Source of the DNA: Cerasicoccus arenae
Lineage (GTDB): Bacteria > Verrucomicrobiota > Verrucomicrobiia > Opitutales > Cerasicoccaceae
Length of the DNA: 58,947 bases
Assembly (NCBI RefSeq): GCF_014651635.1
Contig: NZ_BMXG01000025.1
Coordinates: 1 to 58,947 of the forward strand
Direction of reading: 5' to 3'
In this document: positions 27,686 to 37,432 of the stretch, piece by piece
Layout: every line of letters begins with the position of its first letter
Position numbering within the stretch: the stretch's first letter is position 1
Notes under the pieces: model-generated
The model's input: the letters and a program-made list of their open reading frames with translations, nothing else
What the model was told of the DNA's origin: nothing
The model's database searches: none
Position numbers and translations under genes: made by a program

Positions 27686-29542
27686 ATGCCGTCCAAACCG
27701 AAAAAGACCGCAAAAAGCAGCACCACCAAATCCACCAAGCCGCAGACCGCAGCAGCCGCGAAGGCTAAAGTCAAGGCGGCCAGCAAGGCGCACGAAATGA
27801 ACGCGCCCGCAGAAAAAGCTGCTGCCAAGCCGGAAGCTCCAGTGAAGAAGTCCGCTAAGGATGTTGCTGCCGCTGCCGAAGCGACCGCTCACCTGAACGA
27901 CAAGATTCGCATCTTGATCCGTACGTCCAAGGAGCAGGGCTACCTGACCGTGCAGAACATCAACGATGCCCTCCCAGAAAGCATCAATAATCCGGAGGAA
28001 ATCGAAAACGTCATTTCCATTCTCGAAAACCTCGAGATCGACATCCTCGACAACGAAGAAGTCGAGAACTACAAGGCCCGCCTCGAAGAAGAAGAAGAAG
28101 AAGAAAGCCGCGTAGCCAATCAGGACATCTTGGACGACCCCGTTCGCATGTATCTGAAACAGATGGGCCAAGTGCCGCTGCTGACTCGCGAGCAGGAGGT
28201 CTCCATTTCCAAGCGCATCGAAAAAGCCGAATCCAAGGCCATGGATGTGCTATTCTCCGTCGGACTGACCACCACTTATCAAATCGATCTGGCCAAAAAG
28301 CTTATCGACCGCGAAGAACGCTTCGACCGCATTGTTCTCGATAAGAAAATCGAAAGCCGCGAAGCCTATTTCAAGTCCCTGCCCGTCCTTATTGAAAAGT
28401 CGGAGGACCTCGAAGCCCGCTGCGAAAAGGCCTGGGCGGACATCCAGAAACACGATGACGGCTCTTCCAACGAGAAGCGTGCTATCACCCGCTTCAAGAA
28501 GTATGAAGGCCAGCTTAAGCCGATTTTCAAAAAATTCTGCTTCAAGATGAAGGTCTTCGAGGAGTTCCTCGACAACCTCTCCCCCACCCTGCGTGAGATA
28601 GAGGACCACCTCGACCACCTCGAAATTTCCAAGAAGGTCCAACAGCGCAAGCACAAGAAGCACGACCCGGCCACCATCAAGCTACGCCTGCATGACATCA
28701 CGCAGATGTATCGCTTTGACGCTGCCGAGATGCTGGAGTTGATCCGCGACGTGCGCCGCAACATGCGTGAGGCCCACCGCGCCAAGACCGAAATGGTCGA
28801 AGCCAACCTGCGCCTCGTGATTTCGATCGCCAAGAAATACACCAACCGTGGCCTCTCCTTCCTCGACCTAATCCAAGAAGGCAACATGGGCCTCATGAAG
28901 GCTGTTGAAAAGTTCGAGTATCGCCGCGGCTATAAATTCTCTACCTACGCCACGTGGTGGATTCGCCAAGCAATCACCCGCTCCATCGCAGACCAAGCCC
29001 GCACGATCCGCATTCCGGTACACATGATCGAGACCCTTAACAAGGTCATGCAGGTTCAGAAACAGCTCCTCCAAGAACTCGGCCACGAGCCGACCCCAGA
29101 AGAAGTTGCTGACGAAATGGACCTCCCGGTCGAGCGCGTGCAGGCGATCATGAAGATGGCCCAACAGCCAATCTCGCTGCAAAGCCCAGTCGGTGACTCA
29201 GACGACACCAACTTCGGTGACTTCATCGAAGACAAGGGTGCCGAAAATCCTTACGACATGACCGCTTACTCGCTCCTACGTGAAAAGATCATGGACGTCC
29301 TCGACTCGCTCACCGAGCGCGAACGCCGCGTGCTGTCACTCCGCTTCGGCTTGGTTGACGGCTACTCCCGCACTCTGGAAGAAGTCGGTCGCCAGTTCAA
29401 GGTCACCCGCGAACGTATCCGTCAGATCGAGGCTAAGGCCCTGCGAAAAATGCGTCACCCGACACGTATCCGCCAACTCCACGGTTTCTTCGAAGGCGAA
29501 ATGGACACCAGCGGCCCCGGCTTCGAGCACTTCAAGAAGTAA
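27686..29542 (+). CDS. rpoD: RNA polymerase primary sigma factor RpoD (sigma70)
   Basis: 618-residue housekeeping sigma factor. After an Ala/Lys-rich N-terminus (~1-65) comes region 1.1-like sequence ([20 protein letters not shown]), an acidic stretch (EEEEEEESR), region 1.2 ([20 protein letters not shown]), a non-conserved insert (~190-340), region 2 ([20 protein letters not shown], then [17 protein letters not shown] for -10 recognition), region 3 and region 4 ([16 protein letters not shown], then [20 protein letters not shown] for -35 recognition). Downstream of dnaG as in many bacteria. Ends ahead of a terminator. Confidence 0.97.
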   Translation: MPSKPKKTAKSSTTKSTKPQTAAAAKAKVKAASKAHEMNAPAEKAAAKPEAPVKKSAKDVAAAAEATAHLNDKIRILIRTSKEQGYLTVQNINDALPESINNPEEIENVISILENLEIDILDNEEVENYKARLEEEEEEESRVANQDILDDPVRMYLKQMGQVPLLTREQEVSISKRIEKAESKAMDVLFSVGLTTTYQIDLAKKLIDREERFDRIVLDKKIESREAYFKSLPVLIEKSEDLEARCEKAWADIQKHDDGSSNEKRAITRFKKYEGQLKPIFKKFCFKMKVFEEFLDNLSPTLREIEDHLDHLEISKKVQQRKHKKHDPATIKLRLHDITQMYRFDAAEMLELIRDVRRNMREAHRAKTEMVEANLRLVISIAKKYTNRGLSFLDLIQEGNMGLMKAVEKFEYRRGYKFSTYATWWIRQAITRSIADQARTIRIPVHMIETLNKVMQVQKQLLQELGHEPTPEEVADEMDLPVERVQAIMKMAQQPISLQSPVGDSDDTNFGDFIEDKGAENPYDMTAYSLLREKIMDVLDSLTERERRVLSLRFGLVDGYSRTLEEVGRQFKVTRERIRQIEAKALRKMRHPTRIRQLHGFFEGEMDTSGPGFEHFKK

Positions 29543-29583
29543 GCTTGTCAATCGCTTCACGGCGGCTCAAACCGCTCACTTTC

Positions 29584-29614
29584 AATCCTCCACCCTCATT
29601 GGTGGGGGATTTTT
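29584..29614 (+). terminator. Rho-independent terminator of rpoD
   Basis: AATCCTCCACC and GGTGGGGGATT pair (one G-T) around loop CTCATT, followed by TTT, 41 bases after the rpoD stop and before the convergent ftsZ end. Confidence 0.75.
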
Positions 29615-29745
29615 AATGCCTCAAGGACAGAACTACTAGGATCAATCCGCAAACGTGATCCCTGCGCCTACCAGCCTTTCCAACCACACACTGTAAATCA
29701 GCAGGAGAAAGATATCGCCTCAAAAACAGGCAGCGCAAATTTGCC

Positions 29746-31044
29746 CTACAAAGTAATCCGCACGCCACGCCGCAAATAAGTCGGCACGTCTAGGTCTTCA
29801 CCATCGAAGATATTGCGCTCGGTGTTGTCGAAAAAACCGCGTTGTTCATCTTCCGCCACGAACAGGAACTCTTCCTGATCGATCTCAAACTGAGTCTGCT
29901 GCCGTTTGCCAAGCTTACTCTCGTGCACCGGACGATTCGAGCCCGCTGCCGAAGTGTCGAAAAGCTCGTCGTCCGTCGTTGCCCGTCGCGTTTGGCGAGG
30001 CTCAGGGCTCGGTGTCGCTTCCACACGAGGCATCACAGGGCGTGATTTACGCTCGGGCCGATAACCAGCCAGATGAGTCGCCCCGATGACACAGATCTCC
30101 ACCGATTGCTGAAAGCTTTCATCGACCACCGCACCGAGAACAATCTGTTCCTTGCTGCCAAATTTTTCGGCAATCGCCGTCATGATCTGGTTGACGTGTG
30201 AGATGCTCAAATCGGTGCCACCAATAATATTGACCAATAGACTGTCTGCACGCTTGGCGAAGCCCGGCGTGTGCAGCAGCGGGCAGAGCGCCAAGTCGTT
30301 TAGCGCTTCTTGCATGAAGTCGTCGCCCTCTCCTCGCCCGAGGCCAAAGAGGGTCTTGCCGCCGCGACCTTGGAAAACCTTGCGCAACATCGCGAAGTCT
30401 AAATTAATCAGGCCCGTTTGCGTAAGCATCGCGCAGATGGATTGCACGCCACGGCCAATCCACGCGTCGGCTTGCGCGAAAGCGTCGAGCACGGTTGCAG
30501 ACTCGTCCATCTGCTGCAGCAGCAAGTCATTGGGTAGCGGGATGACGGCATCGCAATGCGTGCGCATTGCCGCCAACGCGGTCTCTGCCACTTCATGATG
30601 ACGTGCCCCTTCAAAAGTAAATGGCAAGGTGACAAAGGCGATAACCAGCGCTCCCTGCTCCGAAGCCAAGCGAGCAATAACTGGACCCGCGCCGCTGCCG
30701 GTGCCACCGCCAAGACCAGCCACGAGAAAAACCAAGTCCTGCCCATCGACGACTTGGCGTAGTTTTGCCTCGTCTTTTTCGGCCGCATTCTGACCGATCT
30801 CTACGTCACCGCCTGTGCTCAAGCCACGCGTCACTGACTTACCAATCAAAATCTTTTCGCCGATAGGTGAACTATCAAGCGCCTGTGCATCAGTATTGAC
30901 CCCTGCAAGATGCACCTGCTCATGAGGCGTCATCTGCACGCGGTCCACGGCATTCACACCTGCCCCGCCGACACCGATGATTTTCACGCGAACGCCTTGA
31001 GAGTCCAGATCGCCACTAAATGATTTACTGTTTAGTTCGCTCAT
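29746..31044 (-). CDS. ftsZ: Cell division protein FtsZ
   Basis: 432-residue tubulin homologue that polymerises at midcell and organises the divisome. GTP-binding signature GGGTGSGAGP (112-121), N-terminal GVGGAGVNAVD, T7 loop NLDFAMLRKVF. After a variable linker (~330-415) the C-terminal peptide DLDVPTYLRRG fits the conserved FtsA-binding tail. A strong AGGAGGGA lies 8 bases before the start. Last gene of the dcw cluster, 15 bases after ftsA. Confidence 0.98.
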   Translation of the reverse strand: MSELNSKSFSGDLDSQGVRVKIIGVGGAGVNAVDRVQMTPHEQVHLAGVNTDAQALDSSPIGEKILIGKSVTRGLSTGGDVEIGQNAAEKDEAKLRQVVDGQDLVFLVAGLGGGTGSGAGPVIARLASEQGALVIAFVTLPFTFEGARHHEVAETALAAMRTHCDAVIPLPNDLLLQQMDESATVLDAFAQADAWIGRGVQSICAMLTQTGLINLDFAMLRKVFQGRGGKTLFGLGRGEGDDFMQEALNDLALCPLLHTPGFAKRADSLLVNIIGGTDLSISHVNQIMTAIAEKFGSKEQIVLGAVVDESFQQSVEICVIGATHLAGYRPERKSRPVMPRVEATPSPEPRQTRRATTDDELFDTSAAGSNRPVHESKLGKRQQTQFEIDQEEFLFVAEDEQRGFFDNTERNIFDGEDLDVPTYLRRGVRITL

Positions 31045-31059
31045 ACCATGTCCCTCCTA

Positions 31060-32271
31060 TCAGGTTCCAAAAAGTTGTGTTACGCGGCGTAGCAACCCAC
31101 GCTGACGACGCTGCTGCGCGGTGTCATCCAGCGTCTGGCCGGACAGCGCAAAGTGCAGCAGCCCAAGCGCCGTGCAATACTCAGGCCGTTGTAAATTGTC
31201 GTGAACCCAGGAAGGTAGTTCGCCGCGCCGCGCCGGCACGCCCAGTGACTTCTCTGCCGCGACATCAATCTGATCCAGCTGTGAGCCGCCACCAGTTAAG
31301 AGCACGCCCGCAGGCAAATACTTTGCACTACAAAGCTCGCCAGCCTGCTTTTTGACCAATTCAAAAATTTCTTCCACGCGCTCACGAATCACCTGCACGA
31401 GAGCCTGCTTGGGTATGCGCCGATCACCGATCATCTGGTCGCCTACCATCCAGACTTTCTCCTGCTTGTCCTCGGCTTCGAGCACCGCCTTGCCAAAGCT
31501 AAGCTTGAGTTTTTCCGCGTATTTTCGATTCACGCGCAGTCCCAAAGCGATGTCATTATTGATATGATCGCTGCCCACAGGTAGCACGCCGGTTCGAGCA
31601 GCAACACCGTTTTGGTAGATCACCCAGTCGGTCGCGCCTGCGCCGAGGTCAATCACCATCACACCTGCACGCTTCTCCTCGTCGGTCGCGATCACGGTTC
31701 CCGAGGCGATGCTGGATACGATGATGTCTTCCACATTAAGCCCGAATCCATTGATCACGTGGATGTGGTCACGCACTTTTCGCTCGTCGCCGAGCACCGA
31801 CCAGTAGCCAACCTCCAGCTTTTCTCCCTGCATACCCAGCGGTTCACGCGTGGGCCGACCATCGAGTAAGAAGTGATTACGAATGTGGTGAATATAGAGC
31901 CGGTCCTCAGCAAGTTTCTTGTTCTTGGCTTCGGACATCACGCGGTTCATGTCTGCGTCACTCACGCGATTATCACTCGCGCTAACGTTGACTGACGCGC
32001 TGTTGTAGAGCCCTTCCAAGTGGCTCCCGGTCTGCGATAAAAAGATAGCCTCGATCTGCGTGCCCGCACTTTTTTCCGCCCCCATGATCGCTGCGTGCGT
32101 GCTGTTGCTGACCGCCTTGAAGTCGACGATCTCGCCTTTTTTCACGCCCTCAGAGGTAGCATCCTGCTTGCCGATAATGTTTAGGCTCCGGCCGTTGACA
32201 ATGTCGCCAACCAGTACTGTGACTGAGGCGGCACCAATATCGACGGCTCCGATTATTCTACTTTGGCTCAT
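31060..32271 (-). CDS. ftsA: Cell division protein FtsA
   Basis: 403-residue actin-like protein that tethers FtsZ to the membrane. Phosphate-1 motif GAVDIGAASVTVLVG (~8-22), the 1C domain with SHLEGLYNSASVNVSASDN, phosphate-2 MVIDLGAGATDW, adenosine motif GVLLTGGGSQLD, and an amphipathic C-terminal helix GLLRRVTQLFGT for membrane binding. Placed between ftsQ and ftsZ as in most dcw clusters. Confidence 0.97.
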   Translation of the reverse strand: MSQSRIIGAVDIGAASVTVLVGDIVNGRSLNIIGKQDATSEGVKKGEIVDFKAVSNSTHAAIMGAEKSAGTQIEAIFLSQTGSHLEGLYNSASVNVSASDNRVSDADMNRVMSEAKNKKLAEDRLYIHHIRNHFLLDGRPTREPLGMQGEKLEVGYWSVLGDERKVRDHIHVINGFGLNVEDIIVSSIASGTVIATDEEKRAGVMVIDLGAGATDWVIYQNGVAARTGVLPVGSDHINNDIALGLRVNRKYAEKLKLSFGKAVLEAEDKQEKVWMVGDQMIGDRRIPKQALVQVIRERVEEIFELVKKQAGELCSAKYLPAGVLLTGGGSQLDQIDVAAEKSLGVPARRGELPSWVHDNLQRPEYCTALGLLHFALSGQTLDDTAQQRRQRGLLRRVTQLFGT

Positions 32272-32305
32272 GGTGCGGTCGTTCGGTTAGCATTTCAGTT
32301 TGAGC

Positions 32306-33241
32306 TTATCGAAATCGGACAGGCCCTCGCGGCGTAGCTTCGGCCAACTTCACCACCGCGTCCTGCATGGACAAGTCGATGTGGTCGAAACGCTGCCGTT
32401 GCCTTTCCAACTGTTTCAAGATGGTTTCCAATTCAGCGAACTGCTCGTCTAGGTCATTAGGAGAAAAAACAATTGTGTAGCCCTTACTTGTCGTAACAGC
32501 CAAACGTGAGCTGAGAGTCTTGCCGCTCGGGTCAAAGTCCGCCAATGAAACGCTTTCCCACTCGCTCACGCGATCAGGCATCAGCCTGCGGGCATGGTGA
32601 AGGAAATCGGCCACATCACCTATCCCGTCAAGCGGCTGGTAATCTCCATTTTCTTTGCGATGCAAAGTAACACCTGCCACATAAGGTAGTCCGCGAATTG
32701 TATCCGCCGGATAACGCTGCCCTGGATAAATATCTCCCTCGTAGGAGATCAAACGCATAAACTTTTTACCCGAAGAGTCTTGCAGTACCATACGTAACAC
32801 TGGCTGGCGTTCAGCAATGCGGATGCGCAACGCGTCCGGAAACACGCGCTCGACCAACACGGAGCGGACTTGGCCGTTGTCGCGCAGAGTGCGTTGGATT
32901 GCCTCAATGTCGACGGCCATCAGCTCGATATTCTCCGGCAACGAAACTTGCTGGTTGAGCCACTGCTCGTCGAGCACGCCATCAGTTTCTAGATAAACGG
33001 CACGCATGCGTTCCGAGCCACCAGCCATCAAGCGGGAAAAAGATTCACTGCGAAGATATTTCACCCCGCCCCAGATCGCACAACTCAGCAACGCAAATGT
33101 AATGAGGCCGCCCAAAAACTTTAGATTAATCATCCATCGCCGCTTCCGCGCGTGGGTAGTCACCGCACGCCCGGAAAAGCTTTGCTGAATGCTTCGCCAG
33201 GTGCTCGGTGCGTTGGACTTACTGGTAGTTTTTTTGGCCAT
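32306..33241 (-). CDS. ftsQ: Cell division protein FtsQ/DivIB
   Basis: Starting at 33241 (MAKKTTSKSNAPSTW) the product is 311 residues: a basic cytoplasmic tail, one membrane helix (about residues 43-62, LKFLGGLITFALLSCAIWGG), a POTRA-like segment (SLPENIELMAVDIEAIQRTL with the VERVFPDALRIRIAERQPV strand) and a beta domain. It links the Z-ring to septal peptidoglycan synthesis. The longest frame adds 30 basic residues but would overlap ddl. Assignment rests strongly on position between ddl and ftsA. Confidence 0.9.
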   Translation of the reverse strand: MAKKTTSKSNAPSTWRSIQQSFSGRAVTTHARKRRWMINLKFLGGLITFALLSCAIWGGVKYLRSESFSRLMAGGSERMRAVYLETDGVLDEQWLNQQVSLPENIELMAVDIEAIQRTLRDNGQVRSVLVERVFPDALRIRIAERQPVLRMVLQDSSGKKFMRLISYEGDIYPGQRYPADTIRGLPYVAGVTLHRKENGDYQPLDGIGDVADFLHHARRLMPDRVSEWESVSLADFDPSGKTLSSRLAVTTSKGYTIVFSPNDLDEQFAELETILKQLERQRQRFDHIDLSMQDAVVKLAEATPRGPVRFR

Positions 33242-33243
33242 GA

Positions 33244-34173
33244 TCAGGTAGCGGCGCGTGCTTGCACTGCGCGCACGATTGCGGGTTCGACCATTCTTCT
33301 CACCAGAGGTTGGAAACCCAGCCCAATGCAACTTGCGCTTTTGGGCAGGAGGCTGGTGGGCGTCATGCCAGGAATGGTGTTAATTTCCAAGAAGTAGGGC
33401 CGTTCGTCAGACGTGATGATAAAATCTAATCGAGCAAAATCGCGGCAACTGCAAGCAGCAAAAGCATTCTCGGCGAATGTTTTTACTTTGCAAGCCAAAG
33501 TTTCGTTAATGTCAGCAGGGTAAAGGTACTCGGTGGCACCGTTAGTGTATTTATGCTGAAAATCATAGACCCCGCTTTTAGGGCGAATTTCCACGATGCC
33601 CATCGCTTTTCCATCAAGCAGACCGATAGTCATTTCCCGCCCAGTGATGAACTGTTCCGCCATCCAATGACCGTCCTTGATCTGCTCCAAAATGGCTGTT
33701 AACTCGTAGCGATTATGCGAGATATGGACACCTACGCTGCTGCCACTGTCCGTCGGTTTGAGCACTAAGTGATCACCCAGCGACGCCATAATGATGTCAG
33801 CTGAAGGCTTACTTTTGGCAATAAAGGTGAGGTCCTTCGCGCGTTCAAATCCACTCTCCGCAATAGTGGCTTTGGCGTTAATTTTGTGTATGCACAAGGC
33901 GCTTGATTCCGCCCCGCAGCCCGCGTAGGAAACGCCAGCTTTGTCCAGCAAAGCTTGCAGCTGGCCATCCTCACCGAAGGGACCATGCATCGCAGGAAAA
34001 ACAACCGTGCGCTCGGAATCAAGCGGCGGCAAATGGTCGTAAGCAAGGTCGATAAGCTCGACGTCGTAAAGATTCCCCAGCGCCTCGGCGACCGAACGGC
34101 CAGTAACGCGGGAAACTTCAGCCTCTGGTGAGTCTCCACCACAAAGCACGGTGACATGTTGGCGTTCGCTCAT
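33244..34173 (-). CDS. ddl: D-alanine--D-alanine ligase
   Basis: 309-residue ATP-grasp enzyme making D-Ala-D-Ala for the peptidoglycan stem. Signatures: CGGDSPEAEVSRVTG at the N-terminus, HGPFGEDGQLQALLD, the glycine-rich loop KPTDSGSSVGVHI, and FLEINTIPGMTPTSL with the Mg ligands at the end. The start overlaps the murC-murB stop as ATGA. The C-terminus ends three bases before ftsQ's start. Confidence 0.96.
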   Translation of the reverse strand: MSERQHVTVLCGGDSPEAEVSRVTGRSVAEALGNLYDVELIDLAYDHLPPLDSERTVVFPAMHGPFGEDGQLQALLDKAGVSYAGCGAESSALCIHKINAKATIAESGFERAKDLTFIAKSKPSADIIMASLGDHLVLKPTDSGSSVGVHISHNRYELTAILEQIKDGHWMAEQFITGREMTIGLLDGKAMGIVEIRPKSGVYDFQHKYTNGATEYLYPADINETLACKVKTFAENAFAACSCRDFARLDFIITSDERPYFLEINTIPGMTPTSLLPKSASCIGLGFQPLVRRMVEPAIVRAVQARAAT

Positions 34174-36341
34174 AGGACATCCTTCCAGTTGTGACCAACC
34201 AACAATGCTTCGGGCTCCAGCTCGACGCCACGTTCACGGAGGACAACAGCGCGGATCTTTCGAATCAACGCCAGTACATCCGCAGCAGACGCGCGATTGC
34301 GGTTAATAATAAAATTCCCGTGCACCATGGAGACCTCCGCCCCGCCGATGCGATGCCCCTTGAGGCCCAACTCATCGATCAATTTCCCCGCGTGGTTGCC
34401 CGGAGGGTTCTTAAAGATACAACCAGCACTTGGCTCCCGTGGCTGAGACTCCTTACGCCGTCCGGCGTAGGCGTCCATCTGCTCACGAATCGAATCGCCT
34501 GGAGTCGATGCCCCTGAGCGCAAGACAGCACTGAGCGCCATGGAGTCCAACAGCTCATTGCAACAACGGTATTCCACGTGAAAATCTTCACTCGGCAATT
34601 GAGCAATTTCTCCGCTCGGTGTCATGAATTCAACGCTTTCGACCACGTCAAACATCCAGTTGCCCATCGCCCCTGCGTTCATGCGTAACGCACCGCCCAA
34701 GGTACCTGGGATGCCTTCGAGAAATTCAAATCCACCGAGACCTTGTTTAGCCGCCAAGCCGCAGAGTCGCTTCAGTGGCAAGCCTGCGCCAACGTTCACC
34801 CGACCATTATCCAGCAACGTGAATTCGCGGAAACCCTCACCGCGCAAACTAATGACCAATCCCGGAAAGCCCTCGTCGGCCACAATGAGATTCGAGCCTC
34901 GGCCCAAGGCAAACCAAGGCAGGTTACTTTGTTTGGCAAAGTATAGCAGTTGCTCAAGGTCATCCGTACCATCGGGCTCAGCGTAAAAACGTGCAGCTCC
35001 ACCAACGCGAAGCGTCGTCTTGCCAGCAAGTGGCTCACCTAAAGTCAATTTGGTATACAAGGAAAGCTCTTCGCGCCAATCATCCGCAATTTGCCAGTCT
35101 CTAGCAAAACGGCGAGCCAGCTCGTCAATATCTCCCGCACCAATAAACAGTACCGTAGCTGGTCGTGAACCACGGATAGCTTGGTCGAGTACACGGGGTA
35201 AATCATCGGGGGTAAGTACCGGCCAGTCTTGACCACTGGCATCGACAATCGCTTCGCTCTTACCAGTTACGATCGGGGCCTCACTCGCTGCATAAACGGG
35301 CAGCAACATGACGTCATCCGCGGAGCTCAACGAGCGTGCAAACTCCGCCGCAAACTGGCGGGTGCGAGTGTAGCGATGCGGCTGAAAAATGACAATCTGA
35401 CGCCCTGGCCATTCACTCCGTGCGTGCTGAAGCAGCGCAGTTACCTCGGTGGGATGGTGTGCGTAATCGGCCAACAGCGTGACGCCACGTGTTTTACCAA
35501 TAATGTCCTGACGGCGGCGAATCCCGGGGAAATCGGACAGTAAGCTCAGCGAGACTTCAGCGCCAAGCTCACGAGCGGTAGCCAAGGCAAGCGCACTGTT
35601 GGATGCATTGAAACCCGCCGACGATTGGCAACGAAGCGCCTTATTCGAGGGTGCAATGTGGTTAAGCACTTCGCAATCCTCCGGGATAATAACATAGTCC
35701 TGCGTGCGAGCAAAGAGGCGAACAAATGCGTCGCGCAAATCCGATTCCTGAGCGTAGCGATCGGCGTGATCCCAATCAAAATTAACCGCAACAGTGATGT
35801 CCGGAGCAAATCCTTCCACGGTGCCATCGCTTTCATCAACTTCAGCAATAATCCATGGACTTTCAGCACAATATTTTGCCGGAGAAAGATCGCTACGGAA
35901 CAACCCTCCGAGCAAATAACCACAAGGAAAGCCCACCTTCGTAAGCAAGTGAATGAGCAGCCCTGTCGTGGTCGTTTTACCGTGACTTCCCACAACGGCA
36001 ACCAGTTGACGCCCCTGCACCACCTGGGCCAACAGCTCGCCACGACGCAAGACCGACGCACCTCGGCTACGAGCATCGATAATTAATTCGTGATCATCAC
36101 CAATCGCACTGGAACGCACAACCAACGTAAATGAGTCAGGCAATACCGGACTCAACTGAACGCCATGTTCGCGGAGCAGCACCTTCATTTCAGGACGTAA
36201 GCAATCGTCCCAACCGGTCACTGAGACACCAGCCTGAGAAAGATAGATCGCAAGTGGGGCCATGCCCATGCCACCCACGCCAAGCATATAAACAGCGTCG
36301 GGCAGGCAGGAGGAAGCTGGCTCTGTCATCATCTCAATCAT
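34170..36341 (-). CDS. murC-murB: MurC-MurB fusion protein
   Basis: 723 residues joining two steps of the pathway. The N-terminal ~445 are UDP-MurNAc:L-alanine ligase: MLGVGGMGMAPLAIYL (Rossmann start), ATP loop GSHGKTTTTGLL, EVDESDGTVE, and the NFDWDHADRY stretch. The C-terminal ~275 are UDP-N-acetylenolpyruvoylglucosamine reductase: TTLRVGGAARFYAEP, LGRGSNLIVADEG for FAD, GIPGTLGGALRMNAGAMGN, and the catalytic SAGCIFKNPPGN. MurB normally acts just before MurC, so the fusion couples consecutive reactions. murG's stop overlaps the start as ATGA; Met5 is an alternative. Confidence 0.95.
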   Translation of the reverse strand: MIEMMTEPASSCLPDAVYMLGVGGMGMAPLAIYLSQAGVSVTGWDDCLRPEMKVLLREHGVQLSPVLPDSFTLVVRSSAIGDDHELIIDARSRGASVLRRGELLAQVVQGRQLVAVVGSHGKTTTTGLLIHLLTKVGFPCGYLLGGLFRSDLSPAKYCAESPWIIAEVDESDGTVEGFAPDITVAVNFDWDHADRYAQESDLRDAFVRLFARTQDYVIIPEDCEVLNHIAPSNKALRCQSSAGFNASNSALALATARELGAEVSLSLLSDFPGIRRRQDIIGKTRGVTLLADYAHHPTEVTALLQHARSEWPGRQIVIFQPHRYTRTRQFAAEFARSLSSADDVMLLPVYAASEAPIVTGKSEAIVDASGQDWPVLTPDDLPRVLDQAIRGSRPATVLFIGAGDIDELARRFARDWQIADDWREELSLYTKLTLGEPLAGKTTLRVGGAARFYAEPDGTDDLEQLLYFAKQSNLPWFALGRGSNLIVADEGFPGLVISLRGEGFREFTLLDNGRVNVGAGLPLKRLCGLAAKQGLGGFEFLEGIPGTLGGALRMNAGAMGNWMFDVVESVEFMTPSGEIAQLPSEDFHVEYRCCNELLDSMALSAVLRSGASTPGDSIREQMDAYAGRRKESQPREPSAGCIFKNPPGNHAGKLIDELGLKGHRIGGAEVSMVHGNFIINRNRASAADVLALIRKIRAVVLRERGVELEPEALLVGHNWKDVL

Positions 36342-37432
36342 GCGGGGTCTGCGGCGATACTCGCCATGTCTTTCACAATTCGGTCGACGGGATTAGCACG
36401 GTCGAGACGTTCGAGGTTTTCCCTGAAACGTTTGATCAACCAATCATTAAAAATCAGGTCCGTCACCTCGCCCAATAAACGGTCTAGCTCGGACTCCTGC
36501 ACGACCATGGCTCCACCTTGCTGTTCGAGGAACTGTGCGTTGGCCATTTGATGATCGTCGGCGGAGTACGGATACGGCACCAGAATAGAGGGTAGTCGGC
36601 ATCGAGCAAACTCTGCAATGCTACCTGCCCCCGCACGTGCAACAACGAGATCCGCAGCGCTCAGCGCAACTGCCATGCTGTCGACAAAAGGAGTAAATAC
36701 TGCCCGTGCAGTCTGACCGTCAGACGAAATCCGTTCGATTGCGCCACCCGCAGTCTTATTCAGACCAGTGATGCAGTACACGCTAATATTGTCCTTGGCC
36801 AGTGCCTCAAAGTTATCCGTCACCCAAGTATTGAGCGCAGTGGCACCTTGACTACCGCCAAGAATCAGCAACAGCTTACCCGTAACATCCAGTCCGAGTT
36901 TGGCGCGCGCTTCGTCTTGTGGCATGCGCTGGATTTCCTTGCGAATTGGATAGCCACAGTGGTGGATCATTCGACGCGGCAGACCCTTGATGTTCACACC
37001 AGGCGGCAGATACACACGGCGGGCGAATCCGGCCAGCATACGGATTGCGCGCCCCGCCCGTCGGTTGGCCTCGTGCAACATCACCGGAACTCCTGTTAAG
37101 AAGGCAGCAAAGACTGCGCCCACTGTTAAGAACCCACCAAAGCCAATAACGGCGTCGGCCTTAAACTCACGCATGAGTTTCATCGTAAAAACCAGTGCGC
37201 GAATTTGCTCGATGTTGAATTTAACGAACTTCACTGGGCTCATGGAGAACCCCATACCCGGCGAGCGGGCATACTGAAGCTGCGGATAATTCTTAACCAA
37301 TCGAGAGTCGACGTCCTTATTGCTAATAATCAAGCGGCAATGATGGCCGCTCTCTTGCAATGCTTCGGCAATAGCAATACCCGGTGCCAAATGACCACCC
37401 GTTCCACCGCAAGATATGACAAAGTTGCTCAT
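36338..37432 (-). CDS. murG: Lipid II synthase MurG
   Basis: 364-residue GT28 glycosyltransferase adding GlcNAc to lipid I at the cytoplasmic face. It shows the GxGGHLAPGIA-type N-terminal loop (SCGGTGGHLAPGIAIAEAL), GFGGFLTVGAVFAAFLTGVP with the HEANRRAGRAIRML acceptor-binding stretch, the second loop ILGGSQGATALN, and ARAGAGSIAEFARCRLPSI for UDP-GlcNAc. Overlaps ftsW's end and murC's start by four bases each. Confidence 0.97.
   Translation of the reverse strand: MSNFVISCGGTGGHLAPGIAIAEALQESGHHCRLIISNKDVDSRLVKNYPQLQYARSPGMGFSMSPVKFVKFNIEQIRALVFTMKLMREFKADAVIGFGGFLTVGAVFAAFLTGVPVMLHEANRRAGRAIRMLAGFARRVYLPPGVNIKGLPRRMIHHCGYPIRKEIQRMPQDEARAKLGLDVTGKLLLILGGSQGATALNTWVTDNFEALAKDNISVYCITGLNKTAGGAIERISSDGQTARAVFTPFVDSMAVALSAADLVVARAGAGSIAEFARCRLPSILVPYPYSADDHQMANAQFLEQQGGAMVVQESELDRLLGEVTDLIFNDWLIKRFRENLERLDRANPVDRIVKDMASIAADPA

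Noticed and set aside
27629-28171. 180-codon minus-strand frame over the start of rpoD
   Set aside because: Antisense to rpoD; its Phe/Gly/Val-rich product mirrors the sigma factor's Glu/Lys codons and has no domain.
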